From positions 1-16,015 of the forward strand of contig JBBQHX010000060.1 of the NCBI GenBank assembly GCA_038324385.1: a stretch of 16,015 nucleotides of DNA, read 5' to 3'. The notes under the pieces are model-generated. The model did no database searches. It worked only from the letters and a program-made list of their open reading frames with translations, and was not told the DNA's origin. Below, piece by piece: positions 6,844 to 14,459 of the stretch. How positions within the stretch are numbered: position 1 is the first letter of the stretch; each line of letters starts with the position of its first letter. This DNA comes from JBBQHX01 sp038324385. GTDB lineage: Bacteria > Gemmatimonadota > Gemmatimonadetes > Gemmatimonadales > Gemmatimonadaceae. The position numbers were made by a program, and so were the translations under genes.

Positions 6844-8686
6844 GACGATTCTCGAGCGGTTCGCCGCCCAGGTCGCCGAACGCGGCGACGCCGTCGCACT
6901 GCGCGCGGTGATCGAGGGCGGGAGCGCCGCCGACTCCACGCTCACCTGGCGGGAATGGTCAGACGCCTCGGCTCGGGTGGCGGCCGCGCTGGTGGCGGCG
7001 GGGATTGCGCCGGGCGAGCGCGTCGCGATTCTTGCGGGGAACGGCTACCTCTGGCCGATCGCCGACCTCGGGGTGCTCGCCGCCGGCATCGTGAGCGTCG
7101 GCATCTACCCGACGAGCGCGCCGGCACAACTGCGCGACCTGCTGGTCGACGTCGGCGCGACGGCAGTGATCGTCGACCGTGCGGCGCTCCTCGAGCGGAT
7201 CCTCGCCATCGCCGACGGGGTGCCGTCGCTGCGCTTCGTCGTGTGCGAGGAGCGGACGACGCTGCCTGACGCGCGCGACGTCGACGCGGCGGCACGTCTC
7301 CCCGTCGTCGGGTGGGCCGACTGGCTGGCCGGTGGCGACGCGGCGCTTCGCACCGAGGCCGTGCAGTGCGAACTGGCGGAGCGGCAGCGCGCGATCGCCC
7401 CCGATTCGCTGGCGGTGTTGATCCACACGTCGGGATCGACCGGCGTGCCCAAGGCGGCGTGCATCCCGCACCGCTACCTCCTCGCTTCGGCCGAGTCGGT
7501 CCGGACCACACTCGGCCTGACGCCTGACGACACAACGCTCTCCTTCCTCCCCTTCTCGCACGCGGGCGAACGGGTCTTCGGGCTCGCGGTGCGCGTGCAC
7601 TGCGGGATGACGGCGACGCTCGTGGAGGATCACGGTCGCGTGTGGCAGACGGCGGCCCGGGTGGCACCGTCGCTGTTCGGCGGACTGCCGCGCTTCTACG
7701 AGAAGGCCGCCGCGCAGCTCCGAGCAGCACGCGACGCGGCCGAGCCTGACGAGCAGCGGCGTTGGGACCGCGCCGAGCTGCTGGGGCGGGAGCGGTCGCG
7801 GCTGCGGCGAGCGAGCATGGACGTGCCCGACGCCATCGAGCGGGAGTGGGCGGCGTGCGTGGCGCCGGCGCAGGAGCGTGTCCGTGCGCTCTTCGGCGGC
7901 GGCCTGCGTCACGCCACCTCCGGCGGGGCAATGCTCCCTCCGGCCATCAGCGAGTATCTCGATGCGTTCGGCGTGACGGTGCTCGGCGCCTATGGCATGA
8001 CCGAGCAGCTATGCGTCGCCTTCAACCGTCCCGCGCGCTACGCATTCGACGGCGTGGGGCCGCTAATGGACGGCGCCGAGGCGCGGGTGGCTGACGACGG
8101 CGAGCTGCTCGTCAGGCGCGGTCCGCTCACCTTCGCCGGCTACTTCGGGCGCCCCGCCGAAACTGCGCTCGCCTTCACCGCCGACGGCGAATGGCTCCGC
8201 ACGGGCGATCTCGCCCGCCTCGACGGCGACGGCGTGCTGCGCATCGTCGGGCGGAGCAAGGAGCTGATCGCACTCTCGAACGGAAAGAAGATCGTCCCCG
8301 GTCCGATCGAGATGCGCCTGTCGGAGGACGGCTGGGTCGCGCATGCGATGCTGGTCGGGGAGGGGCGGCACTACGTCGGCGCCCTGCTCGCGCTCGACCG
8401 GGCACACGTGGAAGCGTGGGCCGCCAGCGAGCACCTGGGCGTGGACTATCCCGACCTGTTGCTCCATCCGACGGTGCACGCGCGTGTGCAGCAGCTCGTC
8501 GATCGCGTGAACGTCGACCTGTCGCGCCCCGAGCAGGTGAAGCGGTTCGCGCTGATCGCAGGCGAGTTCACGGTCGAGGGGGGCGAGCTCACCCCCACGC
8601 TCAAGCTTCGCCGCGGCGCGCTGGCCGAACGGTTCGCGGCGGAGTGCCTGACGCTGTACGACGCACCCACAGAGGGATCGACATGA
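6836..8686 (+). CDS. Long-chain-type acyl-CoA synthetase (AMP-forming)
   Basis: A 616-residue ANL-superfamily ligase of the FAA1/FadD15-like, long-chain group. It activates a carboxylic acid with ATP to an acyl-adenylate and then to the CoA thioester. Motifs: P-loop TSGSTGVPK (198-206), YGMTEQ (386-391), the RTGD hinge region (455-458), 'GRSKELIALSNGKKI' (472-486), and the C-terminal 'TPTLKLRR' with the probable catalytic Lys590. The helical insert around 285-345 (rich in Arg and Glu) is typical of the long-chain subgroup. Substrate cannot be read from sequence; long-chain, aromatic or hydroxy acids are all possible. It is cytosolic. The ATG overlaps the KAS III stop by 8 bases, with GGGAG 8 bases upstream, and the stop overlaps the next ATG by 4 bases, so it is translated as part of the operon. 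Direct coupling with the KAS III homologue suggests a shared acyl substrate. Confidence 0.93.
   Translation: MRETILERFAAQVAERGDAVALRAVIEGGSAADSTLTWREWSDASARVAAALVAAGIAPGERVAILAGNGYLWPIADLGVLAAGIVSVGIYPTSAPAQLRDLLVDVGATAVIVDRAALLERILAIADGVPSLRFVVCEERTTLPDARDVDAAARLPVVGWADWLAGGDAALRTEAVQCELAERQRAIAPDSLAVLIHTSGSTGVPKAACIPHRYLLASAESVRTTLGLTPDDTTLSFLPFSHAGERVFGLAVRVHCGMTATLVEDHGRVWQTAARVAPSLFGGLPRFYEKAAAQLRAARDAAEPDEQRRWDRAELLGRERSRLRRASMDVPDAIEREWAACVAPAQERVRALFGGGLRHATSGGAMLPPAISEYLDAFGVTVLGAYGMTEQLCVAFNRPARYAFDGVGPLMDGAEARVADDGELLVRRGPLTFAGYFGRPAETALAFTADGEWLRTGDLARLDGDGVLRIVGRSKELIALSNGKKIVPGPIEMRLSEDGWVAHAMLVGEGRHYVGALLALDRAHVEAWAASEHLGVDYPDLLLHPTVHARVQQLVDRVNVDLSRPEQVKRFALIAGEFTVEGGELTPTLKLRRGALAERFAAECLTLYDAPTEGST
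7515..7529 (+). repeat. Tandem overlapping copies of the over-represented octamer GCCTGACG
   Basis: GCCTGACGCCTGACG contains two copies sharing one G, inside the acyl-CoA synthetase gene (codons for GLTPD). They are two of 20 copies in the window. Plus-strand copies start at 625, 691, 2271, 7264, 7515, 7522, 7744, 8646, 9620, 10205, 10761, 11589, 13532, 14294 and 14887; minus-strand copies (CGTCAGGC) start at 1609, 6793, 8110, 9093 and 14946. The function is unknown. Confidence 0.6.
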
Positions 8687-9222
8687 CCAGACAGCTCGCG
8701 CTCGCCTCGATCGTCGCCGCCACGGTGGTGATCGCCCTTTGCTACGCATCAGCCTTCGCTCCGGGTGGTGCGCCGACGTGGATCGCGTGGCCGTTCATGA
8801 TCGCGACCTCGCTCACCCTCGTCGCCGCGATGACGCTGGGTGCGGTACGGCGCGGCACGTCGCTCGGCCCGCTGGCGATCCCGTTCGCGCTGACGCTGCT
8901 GATCCTCGTCGGCGGCTTTGGTCTGGCACTCATGCAGCCCGTGCCAACCGTCGAGAGCCGGCTCTGGTTCGGGCTGCCGGCTGGAGCGGCGCTGGTGCTA
9001 TACGGTGTCGGCCTCCTGCCGGTGCTGATCCTTCCGCTCGCCTACGCGTTGACCTTCGACCGCTACACGCTGAGCATCGACGATCTCGATCGCGTCAGGC
9101 GCCAGGTGGCCGAACTGCAGGCGGTGGAGGGCGCGGTGCGGCCCGGCGTGGCGAGCCACGGCCCCGTCGCCGTGGTGCCGCCCCTCGGCACGGCAGCCGC
9201 CCGCACCGCGGAGGGCGTCTGA
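8683..9222 (+). CDS. Four-helix membrane protein of unknown family, possibly a transporter partner
   Basis: A 179-residue protein that I do not recognise. Four hydrophobic segments are visible at about 5-26, 31-54, 64-84 and 92-120, and a soluble tail of about 58 residues follows. The tail begins 'TFDRYTLSIDDLDRVRRQVAEL', which could be a short helix or coiled coil, and ends in a Pro/Val/Ala-rich stretch. Start choice: the ATGA overlap with the acyl-CoA synthetase stop, with AGAGGG six bases before the ATG. The stop shares one base with the start of the SSS symporter. Several SSS transporters are encoded next to small membrane partners (for example the DUF485, DUF997 and DUF4212 types), but those usually have two helices and about 60-110 residues, so this would be a different kind. 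A role as an accessory subunit of the symporter is inferred only from this position. Confidence 0.8.
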   Translation: MTRQLALASIVAATVVIALCYASAFAPGGAPTWIAWPFMIATSLTLVAAMTLGAVRRGTSLGPLAIPFALTLLILVGGFGLALMQPVPTVESRLWFGLPAGAALVLYGVGLLPVLILPLAYALTFDRYTLSIDDLDRVRRQVAELQAVEGAVRPGVASHGPVAVVPPLGTAAARTAEGV

Positions 9223-10766
9223 TGTCGCTGCTGGTGTCGGTATCCGCCACGGTTCCGCTGCTGCAGGCGGCGCTGCTGCAGACCGCGCTGCCACCGCTCA
9301 CCCAGCCGACGATCGTGGCGGTGGCGCTGCTCTACTTCGTCGGCGTGGCCGCGATCAGCATCTGGGCCGCGCGCCGCACGAAGACGGCGAGCGATTTTTT
9401 CAAGGCGGGTCAGGGGATCGGGCTCGTCGCGCTCACGCTCGCGGCGATGTCGGCGACCGTGTCGGGGTTCGCCTTCATCGGCGGGCCGGGGCTCATCTAT
9501 ACCGTCGGACTCGGCGGGCTCTTCCTCGTGCTCCCGGCGGCAATCACGAATTCGATGGGCGCGTGGGTGCTTGCCAAGCGGATGCGCCTGCTGGGGGAGC
9601 TGCGAGGCCTGATCACGGTGCCTGACGCGATCGCGGCACGGTATCAGTCGCCGGTGGCGCAGGGACTGTCGGCGTTCGCGATCCTGATCGCCGTGATCGG
9701 CTATATGGCGACGAACATCCTCGCCCTCGGCGTGGTGATCAACGCGATCTTCGGGATCGGGCTCGGCTGGGGGATCTGGATCGGGATGGGGGTAACGCTC
9801 GCCTATTCCGTCTCGGGCGGCATCCTCGCCGGGATCTACAACGACGTGCTACAGGGCACGTTGATGGCGGTCGCCTCGGTGCTGGTCTTCCTGTTCGTGC
9901 TCGACGTCGGAGGCGGGATGTCGGGGATCTCACGCAGCGTGCTCGCCGACGATCCCGGCCTGCTCTCGCCGTGGGGGGCGTTCACTCCGCTCGCCGCGCT
10001 CTCGTTCTTCTTCGTTTTCGGACTCGGCTCGCTCGGTCAGCCGCACGTGGTCCACAAGTTCTACATGCTGAAGGATCCGCGGCGGCTCAAGTGGTATCCG
10101 ATGCTGATGACTGCCGCGCTGATGCTGACCCTACTGCTGTACTTCGGCGTCGGCATCGCGGTGAAGGCGCTGGTCGCCCGCGGCGAGCTCGCCGCGCTCG
10201 TGACGCCTGACGCGGCGACGCCGACCTTCCTGCTCAACTACACGCCGGTGCTGCTCGCCGCACTGGTGTTCTCCGGCGTGGCCGCGGCGATCATGAGCAC
10301 CGTGAACTCATTCATGAACATCGGGGCGGCCGCGGTCACGCACGACATTCCGATTGCCTTTGGACGCCGGGTGGGCAACGAGTTGCGCGTGGGCCGCCTC
10401 GCGACGGTGGCGATCGCGGTCGCGTCGGCGGTGCTGGCGCAGTTCTCGGGCAGCATGGTCGCCTTCCTCGGCATCTTCGGGTGGGGACTGTTCGCGTCGA
10501 CGCTCGTACCCGCGCTGGCGATCGGACTCAACTGGGAGGGCGCCACACGCGCCGGCGCCATCGCCTCGATCGCGACCGGGCTGGTGATCACGCTCGCGTT
10601 CGAAACGATGGCCTTCTTCAACGTCTACAGCATTCCCACCGGCGTGACGGTGTCCGGCCTCTCGCTCGTGCTCTCACTCGTGATGTTCTTCGGCGTCTCC
10701 TGGCTGACCCGCGCGTCGGCCGCTTCGACGCTGGCGCCAGACGTCCGCCTGATCATGGAGGCCTGA
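9222..10766 (+). CDS. Sodium:solute symporter (SSS family, PutP-like)
   Basis: A 514-residue inner-membrane transporter of the solute:sodium symporter family with the LeuT-type fold; about 13 membrane helices can be traced from residue 28 on. Family marks include 'SDFFKAGQGIG' after the first helix, the glycine-rich unwound 'GGPGLIYTVGLGGL', the PutP-like 'LGQPHVVHKFYMLKDPRRLK' loop, and 'SGVAAAIMSTVNSFMN', which corresponds to the Na+-site helix with conserved Ser/Thr. It should import a small solute with Na+; SSS substrates include proline, sugars, acetate and other monocarboxylates, and the sequence alone does not decide. The first about 25 residues are an extra hydrophobic stretch before helix 1. 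The start is well supported: GGAGG lies 7 bases upstream and TGATG couples it to the four-helix protein. It is the last gene of the tightly overlapping operon. Confidence 0.93.
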   Translation: MSLLVSVSATVPLLQAALLQTALPPLTQPTIVAVALLYFVGVAAISIWAARRTKTASDFFKAGQGIGLVALTLAAMSATVSGFAFIGGPGLIYTVGLGGLFLVLPAAITNSMGAWVLAKRMRLLGELRGLITVPDAIAARYQSPVAQGLSAFAILIAVIGYMATNILALGVVINAIFGIGLGWGIWIGMGVTLAYSVSGGILAGIYNDVLQGTLMAVASVLVFLFVLDVGGGMSGISRSVLADDPGLLSPWGAFTPLAALSFFFVFGLGSLGQPHVVHKFYMLKDPRRLKWYPMLMTAALMLTLLLYFGVGIAVKALVARGELAALVTPDAATPTFLLNYTPVLLAALVFSGVAAAIMSTVNSFMNIGAAAVTHDIPIAFGRRVGNELRVGRLATVAIAVASAVLAQFSGSMVAFLGIFGWGLFASTLVPALAIGLNWEGATRAGAIASIATGLVITLAFETMAFFNVYSIPTGVTVSGLSLVLSLVMFFGVSWLTRASAASTLAPDVRLIMEA

Positions 10767-10871
10767 CGTGCGCTGATCCTCCCCGACGCACCCCCGCCGC
10801 ACGCTCGACCCCGTTGCTCGCTTCACCCCCGACGAACCGTTTGTTCCCCCGCAGCACCCTCTCCCTACCCG

Positions 10872-10892
10872 TCGGACGAGAGTCCGAGGAGG
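10872..10892 (+). promoter_or_regulatory. GNRA-loop hairpin overlapping the Shine-Dalgarno of the TonB receptor gene
   Basis: TCGGAC (10872-10877) and GTCCGA (10882-10887) pair perfectly over 6 bp, closed by the tetraloop GAGA, which fits GNRA. The Shine-Dalgarno AGGAGG (10887-10892) starts in the last paired base and stands 4 bases before the ATG at 10897. It may position or modulate ribosome binding. The rest of the 130-base spacer (10767-10896) is C-rich, with no clear promoter or intrinsic terminator and no copy of the LacI operator. Confidence 0.45.
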
Positions 10893-10896
10893 CCCG

Positions 10897-13353
10897 ATGT
10901 CACTCCACCATCCCTGGCACCACGCCGCGCCGTTCGCGCTCGTCGCGGCACTGTGCGCGTTGACGCCGCAGCTCGCCGAGGCGCAGCGCGGCCGCATTAC
11001 CGGCACCGTCGTCGGCGAGGGCGGAAGCCCGCTCGCCGACGCGCAGATCACCGTCGTCGGCACGGGCATCGGCGCGACGTCGCGAGCCGATGGCCAGTTC
11101 GTGCTCACCGGCGTCCCGACGGGGAGCCGTGAGATCCTTGTGCTGCGAATCGGATACCTGAGTCGGACGAGGTCCGTCGACGTCACCGAGAGTGGCGCCG
11201 CACCGGTGACCGTGACGATGCAGCCCTCGACGGTCCAGCTCGGCGGCGTGGTGGTCTCCGCCTCACGCCGTGTCGAGAAGCTCGTCGATGCGCCGGCGAC
11301 GATTACGCGCATCGATGCCGCGGAGATCGAGAACACCGTCGGCAACAGCTTCAGCGGCGCACTCAAGGCCGTGAAGGGGATCGACTTCATCCAGACCGGC
11401 ATGACGTCGGTGGCGATCAATGCCCGGGGATTCAACTCCTCGTTCAACAACCGCATGCTCATGATGGAGGACGGCCGTATCGCCGTACTTCCGGAGAACG
11501 GTCTCCCCGTGGGAACGATGACGGCGATTCCGAAGGTCGATCTGGCCGGCATCGAGGTGCTGGTGGGGCCTGGTGCGGCGCTGTATGGGCCTGACGCTTC
11601 GAACGGCGTACTCACGCTGCAGACCAAGGACCCGAGACAGTATCCCGGAACGACCGTCGAGGTCGCGGGTGGGAACCGCAGCTACCGTGATCTGCAAATG
11701 CGGCATGCCGGGGTGCGCAACAAGGTCGGTTACAAGGTGGCTGGCGAGTACCAGGGCGCCGACGACTGGGAGAACACGATCACCTACGCCGGCGGACGTC
11801 CAGAGCTGAACACCGATTTCAACACCTCGGTGCTCCGCGGAACGGGTGCGCTTGTCTACTACCAGGGCGATGGTCGTTTCGAAGCCAGCGCTGGCGCCAG
11901 CCAGTCCAACGCGGTTGGACAGACGAACGTCGGTCGCAATCAGTTGATCGACTGGGTGTACAACTTCCAGCAACTCAAGTACGTCTCGCCCCGGTTCTAC
12001 GCCAACGCCTACCGTGCACAGTCGCTTTCCGGCGAGTCGTACGCGCTGAACCGGTATGCAACAGCCCGCCCCGTGCTCCCGGCCGCGATCTCCGACGACT
12101 CGGTCCGCAAGCTCTCCGACTGGCCCGCAGACGGCCGGCTGTATGCCGCGGAGGTCCAGACGAACTTCGACGTTCGACAGTTGCTCGGCACACGCGTGGT
12201 GGTTGGGAGCCAGTTCCGTAACGACCTCGTGAGCAGCGGTCGCGAGTGGCTGACCGATCGGCAAACGGGCGAGGATCTCTCGATCCGCCAGCTTGGTGGG
12301 TACGTCCAGACCGAGACCCCCATCGCGCAGCTGTTCAACGTCGTGCTGGCCGCGCGCTACGACAAGCACGAGGACTACGACGCACAGTTCAGCCCAAAGG
12401 CGGCGCTGGTGTTCAAGCCGGCCGAGGATCAGGCGATTCGCGTCTCGTACAACCGCGCGTTCAAGTCGCCGACGACGCTGCAGAACCACTTCAACATCGC
12501 CGACTTCGTCCCGACGATCGGCGTGTTCGGCAACAAGCAGGGATTCACGATCCGCGACGCCGCTGGCACGACGGTGGGCACCATCGATCCGCTGGTGCCC
12601 GAGGAGAACACGACGTGGGAACTGGGCTACAAGGGCGTGCTGTGGGAGCGGCTGTTCGTCGACGCGGCGGGCTATCGCGCCAATTATGAGAACTTCCTCA
12701 CGCCGCTGCTGATCATCAACGTTGCGGCGGGCGCCGCTCCGACGTACGCCAGCGTCGGCGCGGGAACCGATCGCATCCAGAACCCAAACGGCGTTCCCCA
12801 GACGGTGCTGACGTACCGGAACCTCGGCCGCGCCCGGATCAACGGCATCGATGCCGGGCTGCGCTATCTGTTGACCGACCGGGTCGCGATGTCGGGCACC
12901 TTCAGCGTCACCAAGGCCGACACGATCGAGATCCCGACGTCGATTCCGATCTCGGTCGCGCAGCGTCGCGAGCTGTCGTCGCTCAACGCACCGACCACCA
13001 AGTGGACCGTCGGCGCCGATGCGACTGATCTGCTTCCGAATGTGATCGGCGGCTTCACGGTCCGTCACATGAACGAATACGGGTTCGCATCTGGTATCAA
13101 TGTCGGACTGGTGCCGAACTTCACGACACTCGACTTCAACCTCGGCTATCGCCTGCCGCGGCTGAACTCGCAGATCAACCTGCAGGTCTCCAACCTGTTC
13201 ACCTGCCGTGACGACGTCACGCCCGCGGCCGACAATCCGCTGTCCGTGGTGAGCCGCTCGGGCACGTGCGGCTTCGGCGAGAAGCACACCGAGATGATCA
13301 ACATGCCGCAGGTGGGCACGATGGTCTTCCTCGGGATTCGCTACCAGCGCTAG
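10897..13353 (+). CDS. TonB-dependent outer-membrane receptor with carboxypeptidase-like regulatory domain
   Basis: An 818-residue outer-membrane receptor. A signal peptide is followed by a likely cut after AEA (residue 29). Residues about 31-110 form a CarboxypepD_reg-like beta-sandwich ('GRITGTVVGEGGSPLADAQITV'). 'LGGVVVSASR' (115-124) is the TonB-box-like strand. The plug spans about 130-245, with 'SVAINARGFNSSFNNRMLMMEDGR' and 'GIEVLVGPGAALYGPDASNGVL'. The beta-barrel fills the rest, with repeated 'WELGYKG' and 'INGIDAGLRY' strands. Two Cys near the C-terminus (FTCRDD and GTCGFG) may form an external-loop disulfide. The protein ends GIRYQR, without the usual terminal aromatic residue. It takes up a ligand too large for porins, powered by TonB-ExbBD, which are not in this window. 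The substrate is unknown; neighbours suggest an acid or ester oligomer. AGGAGG precedes the ATG. Confidence 0.95.
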   Translation: MSLHHPWHHAAPFALVAALCALTPQLAEAQRGRITGTVVGEGGSPLADAQITVVGTGIGATSRADGQFVLTGVPTGSREILVLRIGYLSRTRSVDVTESGAAPVTVTMQPSTVQLGGVVVSASRRVEKLVDAPATITRIDAAEIENTVGNSFSGALKAVKGIDFIQTGMTSVAINARGFNSSFNNRMLMMEDGRIAVLPENGLPVGTMTAIPKVDLAGIEVLVGPGAALYGPDASNGVLTLQTKDPRQYPGTTVEVAGGNRSYRDLQMRHAGVRNKVGYKVAGEYQGADDWENTITYAGGRPELNTDFNTSVLRGTGALVYYQGDGRFEASAGASQSNAVGQTNVGRNQLIDWVYNFQQLKYVSPRFYANAYRAQSLSGESYALNRYATARPVLPAAISDDSVRKLSDWPADGRLYAAEVQTNFDVRQLLGTRVVVGSQFRNDLVSSGREWLTDRQTGEDLSIRQLGGYVQTETPIAQLFNVVLAARYDKHEDYDAQFSPKAALVFKPAEDQAIRVSYNRAFKSPTTLQNHFNIADFVPTIGVFGNKQGFTIRDAAGTTVGTIDPLVPEENTTWELGYKGVLWERLFVDAAGYRANYENFLTPLLIINVAAGAAPTYASVGAGTDRIQNPNGVPQTVLTYRNLGRARINGIDAGLRYLLTDRVAMSGTFSVTKADTIEIPTSIPISVAQRRELSSLNAPTTKWTVGADATDLLPNVIGGFTVRHMNEYGFASGINVGLVPNFTTLDFNLGYRLPRLNSQINLQVSNLFTCRDDVTPAADNPLSVVSRSGTCGFGEKHTEMINMPQVGTMVFLGIRYQR

Positions 13354-13359
13354 CCATGG

Positions 13360-13405
13360 TGGTGGCGTCGCGCGTGACTGATTCCGGTTCCGCGTGACGC
13401 CGCCA
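13360..13405 (+). terminator. Strong stem-loop after the TonB receptor gene
   Basis: TGGTGGCGTCGCGCG (13360-13374) pairs with CGCGTGACGCCGCCA (13391-13405): 15 pairs, two of them G-U in the RNA, with a 16-base loop. It begins 7 bases after the receptor stop. No T-run follows (AGGCTGG...), so it may be a weak terminator, a processing or mRNA-stability element that sets receptor and esterase levels apart, or part of a Rho-dependent end. The rest of the 98-base gap shows no clear promoter. Confidence 0.5.
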
Positions 13406-13451
13406 AGGCTGGCTTTCGATCCATGACCGTTCTCAACCCGCCGGAGCCGAC

Positions 13452-14459
13452 GTGTCGCCTGCTCGCGTCCCGACCGTTCTGATCATGATGGCGCTTGCTG
13501 GCGCTGCGGGATGTGCCTCCGCACAACGGCCGCCTGACGCCACGCCGGCCCCCGGCCGGCTTACTGGTGGCATTTTCCGTAGTGATGTCGGCTCGCGCGA
13601 GTATCGTCTCTATCTGCCTGGCACAGCGGGCTCCGACGCACGCCCGCTGCTGGTGCTGCTGCACGGCTGCACGCAATCCGCCGATGATATCGCGCGCGGC
13701 GCCGCGCTGCACGAGATTGCCGACTCGATGGGAATGCTCGTTCTCTATCCTGAGCAGCCCGCGGCCGCAAACCCGCTGCGCTGCTGGAACTGGTTCGATC
13801 CGGCCCACCAGCGACGCGGCGCGGGCGAGCCCGCACTCCTCTCGGCGATGGTTCGCGAAATCGCAGCGGCGCAGGGCGCGGACCCGCGCCGCGTCTACGT
13901 CGCCGGCGTTTCAGCGGGCGGCGCGATGGCGCTGATTCTCGCGGCCAGCTACCCGGAACTGTTCGCTGCGGCGGGCTCGCATTCCGGCGTGCCGCTCGCC
14001 GCCGCCACACCGGCGACCGCGCTCCGGGTGATGCGCGCGGGCGGCGTGGGTGATCCGGCGGCCGTCGCGGCGGCGCGCATGGCGAGCGCCCCCGCGTCGG
14101 GAGCCGAGCGGTCGCGTCTCGTGCCGATCATCGTCTTTCACGGCGTCGACGATGCCGTGGTGCACGTCGAGAACGGCCGCGCGACGGCGGCGCAGTGGCG
14201 CGGCGCCGCGAGCCTCGCCGGCATCGAGAACGCCGAGACCAGCACGACCGGCGACGCGGGCGGCCTGACATACCGACGGTCGCGCGTCGGACCGCCTGAC
14301 GCGCCGCTCGTCGATCTCTGGCTGATCGACGGCCTCGGCCACGCCTGGTCGGGTGGCTCGCCCGCGGGCACCTACACCGATGCGCGCGGCCCGATCGCGA
14401 GCGCGGAACTCGTGCGCTTCCTCCTGCAGCACCGGCTTCCCGAGGACCCGCGCCGATGA
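13452..14459 (+). CDS. PHB-depolymerase / feruloyl-esterase family (LpqC-like) exported esterase, probable lipoprotein
   Basis: A 335-residue alpha/beta hydrolase of the esterase-PHB depolymerase group, which includes polyhydroxybutyrate depolymerases, feruloyl and acetylxylan esterases. Motifs: oxyanion segment LLHGCTQ (69-75), conserved CWNWF (111-115), nucleophile elbow GVSAG with Ser154, an acid around Asp233/234 (FHGVDD), and catalytic His297 in 'GLGHAWSGG'. Cys73 and Cys111 could form a disulfide in the exported protein. The N-terminus is a signal peptide with AAGC (Cys21), an acceptable lipobox; cleavage by signal peptidase I after ASA is the alternative. The GTG start at 13452 has GGAG 5 bases upstream. 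Its stop overlaps the second acyl-CoA synthetase start by 4 bases, a strong hint that the acid it releases is the ligase substrate. Whether that is a hydroxyalkanoate, a phenolic acid or acetate is not shown. Confidence 0.88.
   Translation: MSPARVPTVLIMMALAGAAGCASAQRPPDATPAPGRLTGGIFRSDVGSREYRLYLPGTAGSDARPLLVLLHGCTQSADDIARGAALHEIADSMGMLVLYPEQPAAANPLRCWNWFDPAHQRRGAGEPALLSAMVREIAAAQGADPRRVYVAGVSAGGAMALILAASYPELFAAAGSHSGVPLAAATPATALRVMRAGGVGDPAAVAAARMASAPASGAERSRLVPIIVFHGVDDAVVHVENGRATAAQWRGAASLAGIENAETSTTGDAGGLTYRRSRVGPPDAPLVDLWLIDGLGHAWSGGSPAGTYTDARGPIASAELVRFLLQHRLPEDPRR

Noticed and set aside
3442..6945. Very long minus-strand open frame (1167 codons) opposite the beta-propeller, LacI and KAS III genes
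   Set aside because: It is the antisense shadow of GC-rich coding. Its composition is Arg/Pro/Ala/Gly-rich with no recognisable domain, it runs through the promoter-operator region, and the opposite strand carries clear families.
8191..8682. N-terminal extension of the four-helix protein back to ATG 8191
   Set aside because: The extension is an Arg-rich shadow of the acyl-CoA synthetase gene. ATG 8683 has an SD and an ATGA overlap, and the first membrane helix begins there.
8739..9221. N-terminal extension of the SSS symporter frame back to ATG 8739
   Set aside because: It lies over the four-helix protein gene in another frame and is Arg-rich. ATG 9222 has GGAGG and TGATG coupling.
10767..10896. 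Copy of the LacI operator, or a promoter, before the TonB receptor gene
   Set aside because: No CCAATACGTATTGG-like palindrome and no convincing -35/-10 pair are present, so control of the receptor by the LacI protein would have to be by read-through or is absent.
11263..13287. 674-codon minus-strand open frame opposite the TonB receptor gene
   Set aside because: Antisense shadow with an Arg/Val/Asp-rich sequence and no family match; the receptor on the plus strand is unmistakable.
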